The position numbers and the translations under genes are program-made. Below the pieces are notes generated by a model, which did not search any database, was not told the DNA's origin, and saw only the letters and a program-made list of their open reading frames with translations. Source: Dokdonella_A sp963834755 (lineage in GTDB: Bacteria > Pseudomonadota > Gammaproteobacteria > Xanthomonadales > Rhodanobacteraceae). From it: DNA of 64,000 bases. Position 1 is the stretch's first letter. Each line of letters begins with the position of its first letter. Location: NCBI GenBank assembly GCA_963834755.1, contig CAWICQ010000012.1:310001-374000 (forward strand). The letters run 5' to 3'. This document shows, piece after piece, positions 26,948-36,019 of this stretch.

Positions 26948-27080
26948 GGGAACGGGAATGGGGAATCGGGAACAGTAAGGAGTCCTTGGCTCCCTCCGGT
27001 CGCGAGACTCATGCCTGCCGTGCGGGCCATAATAACGCGGCGCTCGTTCCGATTCCCCATTGCCGATTCCCCATTCCCGT
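26948..27080. repeat. Dispersed repeat family A, copy 2, containing the glmM start codon
   Basis: Left arm 26948-26974 (GGGAACGGGAATGGGGAATC ...) and right arm 27046-27079 (GATTCCCCATTGCCGATTCC ...) face each other across about 70 unrelated bases. The element fills the whole dksA-glmM gap, and the glmM GTG is the last bases of the right arm. Confidence 0.8.
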
Positions 27081-28434
27081 GTCCCCCCGCAAATACTTCG
27101 GCACAGACGGCATCCGTGGCCGCGTCGGCGAATGGCCGATCACCGCGGAGTTCATGCTCAAGCTCGGCCGCGCGGTCGGAGCCGTTCTCGCTGCGCCGAA
27201 GCGCAAGGCGACCGTCGTCATCGGCAAGGACACGCGCGTGTCCGGCTACATGTTCGAATCCGCGCTCGAAGCAGGCCTGGTCGCGGCCGGCGCCGACGTG
27301 CGCCTGCTCGGACCGATGCCGACGCCCGCGGTCGCCTATCTGACGCGCAGCCTGCGCGCGAGCGCCGGCATCGTCATCAGCGCCTCGCACAATCCGCATC
27401 AGGACAACGGCGTCAAATTCTTTTCCGCTTCCGGCGAGAAGCTCGACGACAGCCTTGAGGAAGCGATCGCGCGCGAGCTCGAAGCGCCGTTCACGACGGT
27501 CGATTCCGAAGCGATCGGCAAGGTGATCCGCGTCGAAGACGCAGCGGCGCGCTATACCGAATTCTGCAAGTCGACCGTGCCGTCGTCGTTCAGTCTGCGC
27601 GGCGTTTCGATCGTGCTCGATTGCGCGCATGGCGCGACGTACCAGATCGCGCCGAAGGTGTTCGCCGAGCTCGGTGCCAACGTCGAGGCGATCGGCGCAC
27701 GGCCGGATGGTCTCAACATCAATCGCGACGTCGGAACGATGCGGCCCCAGGCGCTGATGCGCGCGGTGATCGAAACCGGCGCCGATCTCGGCATCGCGTT
27801 CGACGGCGACGGCGATCGCGTGCAGATGGTCGACGGGCGCGGTGTCCTGGTCGATGGCGATCAGCTCTTGTACGTCCTCGCGCAGGACTGGCACGCGAGC
27901 GGCCGGCTGCACGGTCCGCTGGTCGGAACGCTGATGAGCAACTACGGCCTCGAACGCGCCATGCGCGAGCTCGGCGTGCCGTTCGTGCGCGTCAACGTCG
28001 GCGATCGCTACGTGCTGCAACAGCTCAAGGAGAGCCGCGGCGTGCTCGGCGGCGAAGCATCGGGACATATCCTGACGCTGGATCGCGCGACGAGCGGCGA
28101 TGCGATCGTCAGCGCGCTGCAGGTGCTCGACGCGCTCGCGCGAAGTGGCCAGCGGCTCGATGAAGCGGTCGCCGGCATGCGCAAGATTCCACAGATCACC
28201 GTGAACATTCGCGTCGCCGGCGGCGAGGCGCTGGTCGCCGATACCGAAGTGCAGCGGGTGCTCGAACGCGTGCGCACGGAGCTCGAAGGGCAGGGGCGCG
28301 TCGTGCTGCGTCCGTCCGGCACCGAGCCGCTCGTGCGCGTCACGGTCGAAGCGGCGGACGATGCGCTGGTCGCGCGTCTTTCGAGCGAGCTTGCCGATGC
28401 CGTGAAGGCGGCGGCGGCGAGAATCGCGGCGTGA
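27079..28434 (+). CDS. glmM: Phosphoglucosamine mutase
   Basis: A 451-residue protein from the GTG at 27079 (VSPRKYFGTDGIRG). It interconverts glucosamine-6-phosphate and glucosamine-1-phosphate on the way to UDP-GlcNAc. The phosphoserine is Ser103 in SASHNPHQDNG. The Mg2+ loop is AFDGDGDRV, the sugar loop is GGEASGH and the phosphate loop is RPSGTEPLVRV. There is no clear ribosome-binding site, since the sequence before the start belongs to repeat A. A longer frame from 26914 translates the repeat and is not credible. In relatives glmM is often followed by tpiA; here a 10-kb block intervenes. Confidence 0.95.
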   Translation: MSPRKYFGTDGIRGRVGEWPITAEFMLKLGRAVGAVLAAPKRKATVVIGKDTRVSGYMFESALEAGLVAAGADVRLLGPMPTPAVAYLTRSLRASAGIVISASHNPHQDNGVKFFSASGEKLDDSLEEAIARELEAPFTTVDSEAIGKVIRVEDAAARYTEFCKSTVPSSFSLRGVSIVLDCAHGATYQIAPKVFAELGANVEAIGARPDGLNINRDVGTMRPQALMRAVIETGADLGIAFDGDGDRVQMVDGRGVLVDGDQLLYVLAQDWHASGRLHGPLVGTLMSNYGLERAMRELGVPFVRVNVGDRYVLQQLKESRGVLGGEASGHILTLDRATSGDAIVSALQVLDALARSGQRLDEAVAGMRKIPQITVNIRVAGGEALVADTEVQRVLERVRTELEGQGRVVLRPSGTEPLVRVTVEAADDALVARLSSELADAVKAAAARIAA

Positions 28435-28641
28435 CGTTTGTCCCTTCTTCCGCTTGCGGGAGACAATCGGCAGGAGTGCCGATTTGCGCGGCGAAGCCGC
28501 CCGTGGGTTGAGCGCTACGGAAGGCGCGAGTGATCGTGCCGGAGGCGGAAGAGCGAGGCTTTGGAGCGCGGTCTCAAGTTTTCCCTCACCCCAGCCCCCT
28601 CCAGCAGGCGGGAGAGGCGGAAGCCCAGCTCAAAGGCGAAG
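28435..28641. other. Gene-free spacer with a CCCTC/GAGGG hairpin
   Basis: No coding region supported. At about 28595-28617 there is an imperfect CCCCCTCC / GGGAGAGG hairpin like those at 12755-12780 and 45594-45614. TTGCGGGAGAC near 28453 is a related half. It probably marks the junction between the glmM region and the accessory block. Confidence 0.4.
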
Positions 28642-29580
28642 ATGACATCACGCATTCCGACCCTCGATATCCGCCGCTACGACACCGATCGCGACGCCTT
28701 CGTCGCCGAGCTCGGCGCGGCGTATCGCGAATGGGGATTCGCCGGCATTCGCGGCCACGGGATTGCGCAGTCGCTGATCGATCGCGCGTACGGCGTATTC
28801 GAGCGCTTCTTCGCGCTGCCAGCCGAGGTGAAGATGAAATATCACCTCAAGGGCGCGGGCGGTGCGCGCGGCTATACACCGTTCGGTATCGAGACGGCGA
28901 AGGATTCGCGCTATCCGGATCTCAAGGAGTTCTGGCACATCGGCCGCGAAATCCCTCGCGATTCCAAGTACGCCGGCGTGATGGCGCCGAACGTGTGGCC
29001 TTTCGAGATTCCGGAATTCCGCCCGGCCGGTTATGCGCTCTACGACGCGCTCGACCGGCTCGGCACGCGCGTGCTGCGTGCGCTCGCGTTGCACATCGAT
29101 CTTCCGGAAAGCTACTTCGACGACAAGACGAATTTCGGTAATTCGATACTGCGCCCGATCCACTATCCGCCGATCACGTCACGCGACATCCCGAACGTTC
29201 GCGCCGGCGCGCATGAGGACATCAACCTGATCACGCTGCTGGTCGGCGCGAGCGCGGAAGGTCTCGAAGTGAAATCGCACGCCGGCGAGTGGGTGCCGTT
29301 CACCGCCGAAGCCGACACGATCGTCGTCAACATCGGCGACATGCTGCAACGTTTGACGAACCACGTGTATCCGTCGACGACGCACCGCGTCGTCAATCCG
29401 CCCGGAGAGAGCGCGCGCAAACCGCGCTATTCGGTGCCGTTCTTCCTGCATCCGAATCCCGATTTCGTGATCGACGTGCTGCCTTCGTGTGTCGACGTGT
29501 CGCGTCCGAATCGCTACCCGATGCCGATCACCGCGCATGACTATCTTCAGGCGCGGCTGCGCGAGATCAAGTTGATCTGA
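28642..29580 (+). CDS. Isopenicillin N synthase-like Fe(II)/2-oxoglutarate-dependent oxygenase
   Basis: A 312-residue protein. The N-terminal DIOX-N domain (GFAGIRGHGIAQSLID) is followed by the double-stranded beta-helix core. The iron ligands are His and Asp of AHEDINLITLL and His of STTHRVVNPP, and the RxS co-substrate motif is RYSVPFFLHPN. These are the conserved residues of the plant-like/IPNS oxygenase family, found in many proteobacteria with unknown substrates. No antibiotic-synthesis genes lie nearby, so no product is proposed. The start at 28642 matches the family; frames reaching 28561 run through the repeat-like spacer. Confidence 0.85.
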   Translation: MTSRIPTLDIRRYDTDRDAFVAELGAAYREWGFAGIRGHGIAQSLIDRAYGVFERFFALPAEVKMKYHLKGAGGARGYTPFGIETAKDSRYPDLKEFWHIGREIPRDSKYAGVMAPNVWPFEIPEFRPAGYALYDALDRLGTRVLRALALHIDLPESYFDDKTNFGNSILRPIHYPPITSRDIPNVRAGAHEDINLITLLVGASAEGLEVKSHAGEWVPFTAEADTIVVNIGDMLQRLTNHVYPSTTHRVVNPPGESARKPRYSVPFFLHPNPDFVIDVLPSCVDVSRPNRYPMPITAHDYLQARLREIKLI

Positions 29581-29687
29581 GGCGACGTGACTTTCGAGGC
29601 CCGGATCGGCCCGCGTCTGTTCGATCTTTAAGCACGCTGGCATCATGCGGTGTGCGCCAGCCGTTCTCCACCTCCGGATCCGAACGC

Positions 29688-31337
29688 ATGCGCCTGCGGC
29701 GCGCGCTCGTTCCCATCGTCATCGCGGCGGCCGTCGCGATGGCGTATTGGCCGGGTCTGCACGGGTTCTGGGGTCGCGACGATTTCATGCAGCTCGCGTT
29801 CGCGCGGCTGATCGGCTCGCCGTGGCCGTTGTTCGTCCACGACCATTATTTTCCGGTGCCGGGATCGATTTTTCGTCCGCTCGGCTTCGCATCGTTCTGG
29901 CTGTGGCAGGCGCTGTTCGGAACGAACTATTTCGCGCACGCGTTCGCGGACATGCTGCTGCACGTTGCGGTAAGCGTCGCGTTGTATCGCGTGATCCGAG
30001 CGAGTGAGATCGAGCGATTCCCCGCCGCACTGTGCACGCTGGTGTTTGCGTTGCACCCGGCGGTGCTCGGGACCGCGTTGTGGTGGTCGGCGCGCTTTGA
30101 TCTGCTGGCGGCGTTGTTTTCGTTCATTGCGATCCGCGCGGCGCTCGATCACGTCGAGCGGCCGCGATGGGCCACCTTGCTCGTTGCGCTGCTCGGCGTA
30201 CTGGCTGCGCTGCTGTCGAAGGAAACGGCGCTGGCTGCCGTCGCTGCAATCGGATTGGTCTGGGCGCGTTGGGGCTGGACCAAGCGTGTGCATCGCGCCG
30301 ACGCGATGCGCGCGATCGGGGCGCTAGGTGCTGTCACGCTGCTGTTTCTGGTTTGGCGTTGGGCCGTCATCGGCACCGCGGCGAGCGGATTGGCTGGCGA
30401 TGTTTCTCTGACGACAGCGATCGGCAAAGGCTTCGTCGACTGGATCGCGAATCTCGGCGGATATCTGTCGTTCTGGCCGCGACTCGATCTGACGGAGCGA
30501 TTTGCACTGGCAATTGCCGCAGTGAGTTCAATCGTGTGCGCCGGAATGTCATGGGCTCGGCGCGAACGCGATGGCGCACGTTCGAGCAATACCGCGCTCT
30601 TGCTGTGCGGTCTATGTCTCTTCGCGCTGCCGGCGGTGCTTCAAGCTCCGGTCGTTGCGCTGAACGCGACACCGTTGCGTGGCGACGTTTCCGCGGTCGA
30701 GACTGCGATGCAGTCGCGGCTTTACTACCTCAGCATCGGCGGCGGCGTAATCGTGTTGTCAGTGGTCTTGCATCGCATCTTGTCGAAAACAAGCGCCTCG
30801 CAAGTCTTGCTGATTGCGCTTGTCGTCACTGCGTGCGTTTTCGGTTGGATCTCGCGCGAATCGGCGACTGATTTTGCACGTCGCACCGAGGCGCCCAAAG
30901 CGATGGCAGAAGCAGCGGTTTCGGCGGTCGATGGGGTCCGGCCAAGCACGGGACGATGCCATGTCGTGCTGCTCGGCGTCGAGCCGCCGCCGGAATGGAG
31001 CGTCTACGTATCGATGGATTCCGTCGTGAAGGCGTTGAGTCCCGATCTCGAGCGCGTCGAACATTGCTTCGTCCATTCCGACTACGTCACGCATTTCTAT
31101 CTGATGGGCCGCGGGACGACGCTCGCCGATGCAGCGCCGTACCGCACGCACGAATTCGAAGGAACGGCGCTGCCTTGGCTGCGGCTCGGCGATGCCCTCG
31201 TCGCCTATCTCGATCCGCCCACGTCCATTGATGCAGCGACGCTGCGCGGGATGACGTTTCTTCGTTACGAGAATGGCGTCTTTCGCGACGTGACCGACGA
31301 CGTCGCCGAAGGACGCCTCGCCATCAATCTGCGCTGA
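29688..31337 (+). CDS. Multispanning membrane protein, GT-C-like glycosyltransferase topology
   Basis: A 549-residue protein with about ten predicted TM segments in residues 8-420 and a soluble C-terminal domain of about 150 residues. An early loop after TM1 reads GFWGRDDFMQL, with paired acidic residues (DD) in the position where PMT/ArnT-type GT-C enzymes hold their catalytic Asp. A later loop contains SKETALA. This suggests transfer of a lipid-linked sugar to a periplasmic acceptor, but I cannot name the family. An alternative GTG start lies at 29652. It follows the oxygenase gene with a 107-bp gap. Confidence 0.6.
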   Translation: MRLRRALVPIVIAAAVAMAYWPGLHGFWGRDDFMQLAFARLIGSPWPLFVHDHYFPVPGSIFRPLGFASFWLWQALFGTNYFAHAFADMLLHVAVSVALYRVIRASEIERFPAALCTLVFALHPAVLGTALWWSARFDLLAALFSFIAIRAALDHVERPRWATLLVALLGVLAALLSKETALAAVAAIGLVWARWGWTKRVHRADAMRAIGALGAVTLLFLVWRWAVIGTAASGLAGDVSLTTAIGKGFVDWIANLGGYLSFWPRLDLTERFALAIAAVSSIVCAGMSWARRERDGARSSNTALLLCGLCLFALPAVLQAPVVALNATPLRGDVSAVETAMQSRLYYLSIGGGVIVLSVVLHRILSKTSASQVLLIALVVTACVFGWISRESATDFARRTEAPKAMAEAAVSAVDGVRPSTGRCHVVLLGVEPPPEWSVYVSMDSVVKALSPDLERVEHCFVHSDYVTHFYLMGRGTTLADAAPYRTHEFEGTALPWLRLGDALVAYLDPPTSIDAATLRGMTFLRYENGVFRDVTDDVAEGRLAINLR

Positions 31338-31344
31338 ACGCGCT

Positions 31345-32163
31345 TCAACGTTTCGCAGCGCGTTCCGAAACGCGGAAATTTCCCGAGTAGGCCGCGATCA
31401 GTCGCAGTCCAAGCCGGTCCGGCAGCAGTTTGAACAGCGCCTTGATCAGCCGGTAACGAATTCCGACGACGCGCACGATTTCGCCACGTTCGACGGCATC
31501 GAGCCCGGCGCGAGCGACATCGCCCGCGCCGAGCCAGACCCACTTCGGCATTTTCGATACCGCCTTGCGCGAGCCGGTCACATCATGGAATTCGGAATGC
31601 GTGAAGCCGGGACAGATCGCGCACACGTTGATGCCGTGGTGCCGGTTCTCCAACGCGAGTGCCTCGGAGAAGCGGATCAGATACGCCTTCGATGCGGCGT
31701 ACAACGTGTGCCCGGCCGGCGCCGGCATCAGGCCGGCGAATGACGACACGTTGACGATTCGGCCGAAACCGCGCTCGCGCATCGCCGGCACGAATCGATA
31801 GCAGAGATCCGTCGGCGCGGTGATCATGACCTGAATGAAATCCGCGTGCGTCTTCCATTCGCGTGAAACGAGGCTGCCGGTGACGCCGTAACCGGCATTG
31901 TTGACGAGAACGTCGACGGCGATGCCGCGCCGCATGGTTTCGGCGAACAGGAATTCCGGCGCGAGCGGATCGGCAAGATCGCACGCGATGCAGTCGACGG
32001 CGACGCCGTGATTCGCGCGAAGCTCGGCAGCGAGCGCGTCGAGTCGATCGAGTCGTCGCGCAGTCAGCACGAGCGCATGTCCGCGCGCTGCGAGCTCGCG
32101 CGCGAACGCGGCGCCAATTCCGGCGGACGCACCCGTGACCAAAGCATGGAGCGGTGGCGGCAT
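31345..32163 (-). CDS. SDR-family oxidoreductase (DltE/YqjQ-like)
   Basis: A 272-residue classical SDR from the ATG at 32163: ALVTGASAGIGAAFARELAA, NNAGYGVTGS, the catalytic YxxxK in SLYAASKAYL-type context (HTLYAASKAYLIRF) and CPGFTHSEFHD. The substrate is unknown. It has a C-terminal basic segment with a hydrophobic stretch (RLIKALFKLLPDRLGLRL) that may associate with membrane. It is convergent with the preceding membrane protein gene (7-bp gap). Confidence 0.85.
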   Translation of the reverse strand: MPPPLHALVTGASAGIGAAFARELAARGHALVLTARRLDRLDALAAELRANHGVAVDCIACDLADPLAPEFLFAETMRRGIAVDVLVNNAGYGVTGSLVSREWKTHADFIQVMITAPTDLCYRFVPAMRERGFGRIVNVSSFAGLMPAPAGHTLYAASKAYLIRFSEALALENRHHGINVCAICPGFTHSEFHDVTGSRKAVSKMPKWVWLGAGDVARAGLDAVERGEIVRVVGIRYRLIKALFKLLPDRLGLRLIAAYSGNFRVSERAAKR

Positions 32164-32274
32164 GTGGGCTCCGATTTGCCCACAGATTAAAGCGCCGCGA
32201 GCCGAAGGGGAAACGCCGCGCGCGGCGATGGCCCGCGCGCGGCGAATCACCGGCTCGATTGGCGCGTTGCGCGA

Positions 32275-34056
32275 TCAGCCGCTGCAGGAAAACTCGAACC
32301 CGTTCGTGAACAGATGATCGTGCGGCCCGGCGCATTGCGAGAATTCCGAGGTGTTGCCGTCGGGATCGGTCGCGGTCGCAGTGATTTCCGAGTTGTCGGC
32401 TGCCGGGAACGCGAGTGGCCCGAAGCTCGCGTTGCCGTCGGAATCGGTGGTCACGTCGGTCGTACCGATGAAGGTCTGGCCTTCGCCGAAACCGCTGCCG
32501 TCGCACGCGGTGCTGGCGAAGAACTCGATGCGAAACGTGGTTGCCGGCGTGCTGTTCAGCGTGCCCGAAATCGTTGCGGTGCCGTTGCTGGTGACAGCGG
32601 ACGTGATCACCGGGTAGTTCTGCAGGTCGTTGGGGCCAGTGTCCGCGTCGCCATCGTCGTTCGGCACCGGCGCGCCATTGCCGTTAAGAGAAATGCCGAG
32701 TGCGCCGTTGGCGAAGATCGCATTGCCGAGGATCGGCCAGTGATCGCCGCCGGAGAAACTGATGCCCTGCCCGCAGTTGTACGCGATGGTGTTGCTTTCG
32801 CCGGGATTCGTGCCGCCGATCGTGCTGCCGACGCCGACCGTCGACACGAAAATTCCATTTCCGACGTTAGGCAGCGCTCGCGTTCCGCTGATGTCGGTAC
32901 CGATCCGGTTGCCCTGGATGACCACTCCGGTCGCGCCGCTGCCGACGCCGATGCCGAGGTTGTTACCCGAGACGACGTTGCCCGCGCCCAAGGTCGCTCC
33001 GCCGATGAGGATGCCGGGCGCGTCGCTGGCGCTGATGCCGATATTGCCGACGCCGATAGCCGCCGATCCTGACGCATCTGTACCTACCAGGTTGCCCTGG
33101 ATGGTCACGTTCGAGGTGCCGTTGCCATGGATATTGATCGAGACGTTGGTCGTGTAGATCACGTTGCCGGCTCCCGCAGAATCGCCACCGATCAGCATGT
33201 TCACTCCGGCACCGGCCAGACCGATCTCGATTCCGTTTGTCGGGGCTGCGGCTTGCAATGCCACGCCGCCGGTGGCGTCGACGCCGATATAGTTGCCCTG
33301 CACGACATCGGTGTCGCCCTGAAGCATGACCGTGCCAACCTTCGAGCCGCCGCCGCCGCCGATGACATTGCGTGCCGCGGGCGACGTTCCGCCGATCGTG
33401 TTGCCAATGCCGTCGATGCGAATCACCGTATCGGTGCCGCCGAGAAAAGTCGTTCCTGACGGATCCGTGGAAAAGAAATTGCCCACGATGAGGTTGTTGT
33501 CGGATGCGAAGGACGAAAAACCGCACCAGATGCTCACACCCGACACGCGATTGATGACGAGGCCGCGAAACGTGGAACCGGCGCTCGATGCGTCGAAGAG
33601 ATCCAGGCCCGCTGGAATCAGGGAGCCATCGATTTCGACGAGCAGCACAGCGTCGTCGCCGATGGTCAGCGTGTTCGGACTCGTGCCGGGCTGGCTGTAG
33701 CCGTTGATGTCTACGGCTTCGGTGATGTTCGGCATCCGGTCGATCGGCTGGATCGTATGCACGCCCGCTCCCGGAATCGCGAACGCAATCGTGTCGACGA
33801 TCGGCAGCGGATCGCCGGCTCCGCATTCGCCCGCGGTGACCCCCGAGGCAAGGTTCGTATTGGCCGCGATGATCGCTTCGCGCAATGTGCATAGGCCGTC
33901 GTCGGCGACGGCGTCGTCGCTGCTGTTGACGGTGATCGTCGCTGCCATTGCGGCCGACGTCGCCAGTGCAACGGCGACGGCGGCAGCCATCTTGAGGCGC
34001 AGGCGTCCGTCGCGACGCGACGACGAGTGCGCTGCTTCGAGCCGGTTTGTCTGCAT
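32275..34056 (-). CDS. CSLREA-domain secreted beta-helix protein with LFTNGFE tail (downstream paralogue)
   Basis: A 593-residue protein. The start at 34056 is chosen because GGAGATCACG precedes it; the ATG four codons upstream has no such site. A signal peptide ends SAAMAATITVNS, followed by the CSLREA-type motif GLCTLREAIIAANTN. Residues 150-480 are tandem beta-helix rungs of the IQGNxIGTDxSG and IGGTxPGxxN types. Near the C-terminus there is a small beta-sandwich-like region (ATISGTLNSTPATTFRIEFF) and then HDHLFTNGFEFSCSG. It shares the layout and most motifs of its neighbour at 34097-35836, and is 40 bp downstream of it, so the two form one operon from a tandem duplication. Likely exported or surface-located. 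Confidence 0.85.
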   Translation of the reverse strand: MQTNRLEAAHSSSRRDGRLRLKMAAAVAVALATSAAMAATITVNSSDDAVADDGLCTLREAIIAANTNLASGVTAGECGAGDPLPIVDTIAFAIPGAGVHTIQPIDRMPNITEAVDINGYSQPGTSPNTLTIGDDAVLLVEIDGSLIPAGLDLFDASSAGSTFRGLVINRVSGVSIWCGFSSFASDNNLIVGNFFSTDPSGTTFLGGTDTVIRIDGIGNTIGGTSPAARNVIGGGGGSKVGTVMLQGDTDVVQGNYIGVDATGGVALQAAAPTNGIEIGLAGAGVNMLIGGDSAGAGNVIYTTNVSINIHGNGTSNVTIQGNLVGTDASGSAAIGVGNIGISASDAPGILIGGATLGAGNVVSGNNLGIGVGSGATGVVIQGNRIGTDISGTRALPNVGNGIFVSTVGVGSTIGGTNPGESNTIAYNCGQGISFSGGDHWPILGNAIFANGALGISLNGNGAPVPNDDGDADTGPNDLQNYPVITSAVTSNGTATISGTLNSTPATTFRIEFFASTACDGSGFGEGQTFIGTTDVTTDSDGNASFGPLAFPAADNSEITATATDPDGNTSEFSQCAGPHDHLFTNGFEFSCSG

Positions 34057-34096
34057 CGTGATCTCCATATAGCGGACCGTAAGAAAGCCGTACTTC

Positions 34097-35836
34097 TCAG
34101 GTGCTGCAGGCCGTCGGTTCGAAGCCGTCGGCGAACAGGTGGTCGTGCGGGCCGGCGCACTGCGAGAATTCCGAGGTGTCGCCGGCGGGATCCGTCGCGG
34201 TTGCGGTGATCTCGGCGTTGTCCGGCGAGGCAAACGACAGCGGACCGAAGCTCGCGTTACCGTCTGCGTCGGTCGTCACGTCGGTGGTCCCAATGAAGAT
34301 CTGGCCTTCGCCATATCCGCTGGCGTCGCAGGCGGCGCTGGCGAAGAACTCGAGCCGGAAATCCGTTTGCGGCGTGCTGTTGAGCGTGCCCGAAATCGTC
34401 GCGCTTCCAGCTTCGACGACCGCGCTGGAGATGACCGGATAATTCTGATAGTCGTTGCCGCCGGTGTCGGCGTCGCCGGGATCGTTGACGAGCGGCGCGC
34501 CATTACCCTGCAGCGAGATGCCCAGACCGGCGTTCGAATGGATGGAATTGCCGAGGATCGGCCAGTGGGTTGGACCGAGCACAAACGCGATGCCCTGACC
34601 GCAGCTGTACGCGATCGTGTTGCCTTCGCCGGGGTTCGTGCCGCCGATGAGGCTGCCGTTGGCGCCTGCCGTTTCCAGAACGATCGCGTTGCCGCGGTTC
34701 GGCACGGGAAGCGTGCCGCTGACATCCGTTCCGAAGCGGTTGCCCTGGATGACGACGCCGGTCGGGCCGTCGACGAGGATGAGGGGCGTGCCAAGTCCTG
34801 CGAAGACGTTGCCGGCGCCTGTTGCGCCGCCGCCGACAAGCGTGTCCGCGGGGCCGTTGCTGGTGGAGATGCCAATTGAGCCGCCGAGTCCGATCGTCGA
34901 GGTCGCGTCCGTGCCGATGAAGTTGCCCTGGATCGTCGTGCCGCTCACGCCGGCGCCGAGCACGATCGCGGAAGCGTACGCGACGATGACGTTGCCGGCG
35001 CCGGGCTCGTCGCCGCCGATGAGCGTGTTCGTCGCGATGCCTTGCGCGCCGAGGTTGACGCCGTTGCTGCCGCTCTGGCCCTGCAGCGGGACCGTGCCCG
35101 ACGCGTCGAGTCCCAGGTAGTTGCCTTTGACCCTGTTGCCGTCGCCGCCGATCATCAGCTCCGCCGAACCGAAGTTCTCGCCGCCGGCGATGATGTTGCG
35201 CGCGGCCGGCGTCGTCCCGCCGATGAGGTTGCCGGAGCCCGTGATGCGGATCGCAGGGCTGTTGCTGAGGAGCGTCGTGCCCGTAGGATCGGTATTGAAG
35301 AAGTTGCCTTCGATGACCGTGTCGTCAGTCGGCGACGTCGGCCCGACGTAGATATTCGCGTCGACTGCGCGGTTGAGGACGAGACCCCGTACCTTCGAGC
35401 CCGACGCGGACACGCGCAAGAGATAGTTGAATACGCCGAGCAGGCTGCCGTCGATCTCGATCTCGATCACCGCGTTGTCACCGACCGCGAGCGTGTTTGG
35501 CGTCGCGCCGGGTTGCGTGTATCCATCGATCGTTAGGGCTTCGGCGATGTCCGGCAGCACCGTCGCGGGCTGGATCGTATGCACGCCGCCTCCGGCGATC
35601 GCGAACGCGATCGTGTCGACGGTCGGCAGCGGATCGCCGGCGAGGCATTCGCCGGAGCTCGCGCCGGACGCGAGGTTGGTCGATGCCGACGCGATCGCTT
35701 CGCGCAGCGTGCAGGTGCCGTCGTCGAGGGCGGCGTCACCGGTGCTGTTCACGGTGATCGTGACCGCCGCGGCGGACGAGGCCGCGAGCGCGGTCGCGAG
35801 CGCGGCGGTCAGGTTCAAGACGGTTTGGCGTTTCAT
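34097..35836 (-). CDS. CSLREA-domain secreted beta-helix protein with LFADGFE tail (upstream paralogue)
   Basis: A 579-residue protein. The ATG at 35836 follows GGGGAGGATGTC. Signal peptide: NLTAALATALAASSAAA. CSLREA-type motif: GTCTLREAIASASTN. The central part repeats IQGNFIGTDAT-like, IGGTNPGEGN-like and GNxxxG units, giving the beta-helix. The C-terminal domain is about 100 residues (SATISGTLNSTPQTDFRLEF) and the end is HDHLFADGFEPTACST. It is divergent from the kinase gene across 183 bp and is the first gene of a two-gene unit with its paralogue. Whether the protein is anchored or released cannot be seen. Confidence 0.85.
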   Translation of the reverse strand: MKRQTVLNLTAALATALAASSAAAVTITVNSTGDAALDDGTCTLREAIASASTNLASGASSGECLAGDPLPTVDTIAFAIAGGGVHTIQPATVLPDIAEALTIDGYTQPGATPNTLAVGDNAVIEIEIDGSLLGVFNYLLRVSASGSKVRGLVLNRAVDANIYVGPTSPTDDTVIEGNFFNTDPTGTTLLSNSPAIRITGSGNLIGGTTPAARNIIAGGENFGSAELMIGGDGNRVKGNYLGLDASGTVPLQGQSGSNGVNLGAQGIATNTLIGGDEPGAGNVIVAYASAIVLGAGVSGTTIQGNFIGTDATSTIGLGGSIGISTSNGPADTLVGGGATGAGNVFAGLGTPLILVDGPTGVVIQGNRFGTDVSGTLPVPNRGNAIVLETAGANGSLIGGTNPGEGNTIAYSCGQGIAFVLGPTHWPILGNSIHSNAGLGISLQGNGAPLVNDPGDADTGGNDYQNYPVISSAVVEAGSATISGTLNSTPQTDFRLEFFASAACDASGYGEGQIFIGTTDVTTDADGNASFGPLSFASPDNAEITATATDPAGDTSEFSQCAGPHDHLFADGFEPTACST

Positions 35837-36019
35837 GACATCCTCCCCAGGATTTCGGCCGCCGCCCTGGCCGTATGATCCGGAAGCCCAGGCGGCGCCG
35901 GAATGTGGCCAATCTGCGCGCGCGGCCGCGCCGTGTCCTGACGGTTTGCGGAAGGATTTCGGACGGATTTATCCCGTCGCCGCGCCGTAGAATGGCGAGG
36001 GGGCCAGGAGGGGACTGCG

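Noticed and set aside
28642..29580. Beta-lactam biosynthesis gene, because of isopenicillin N synthase similarity
   Set aside because: The family is broad, and no ACV synthetase or acyltransferase gene lies nearby.
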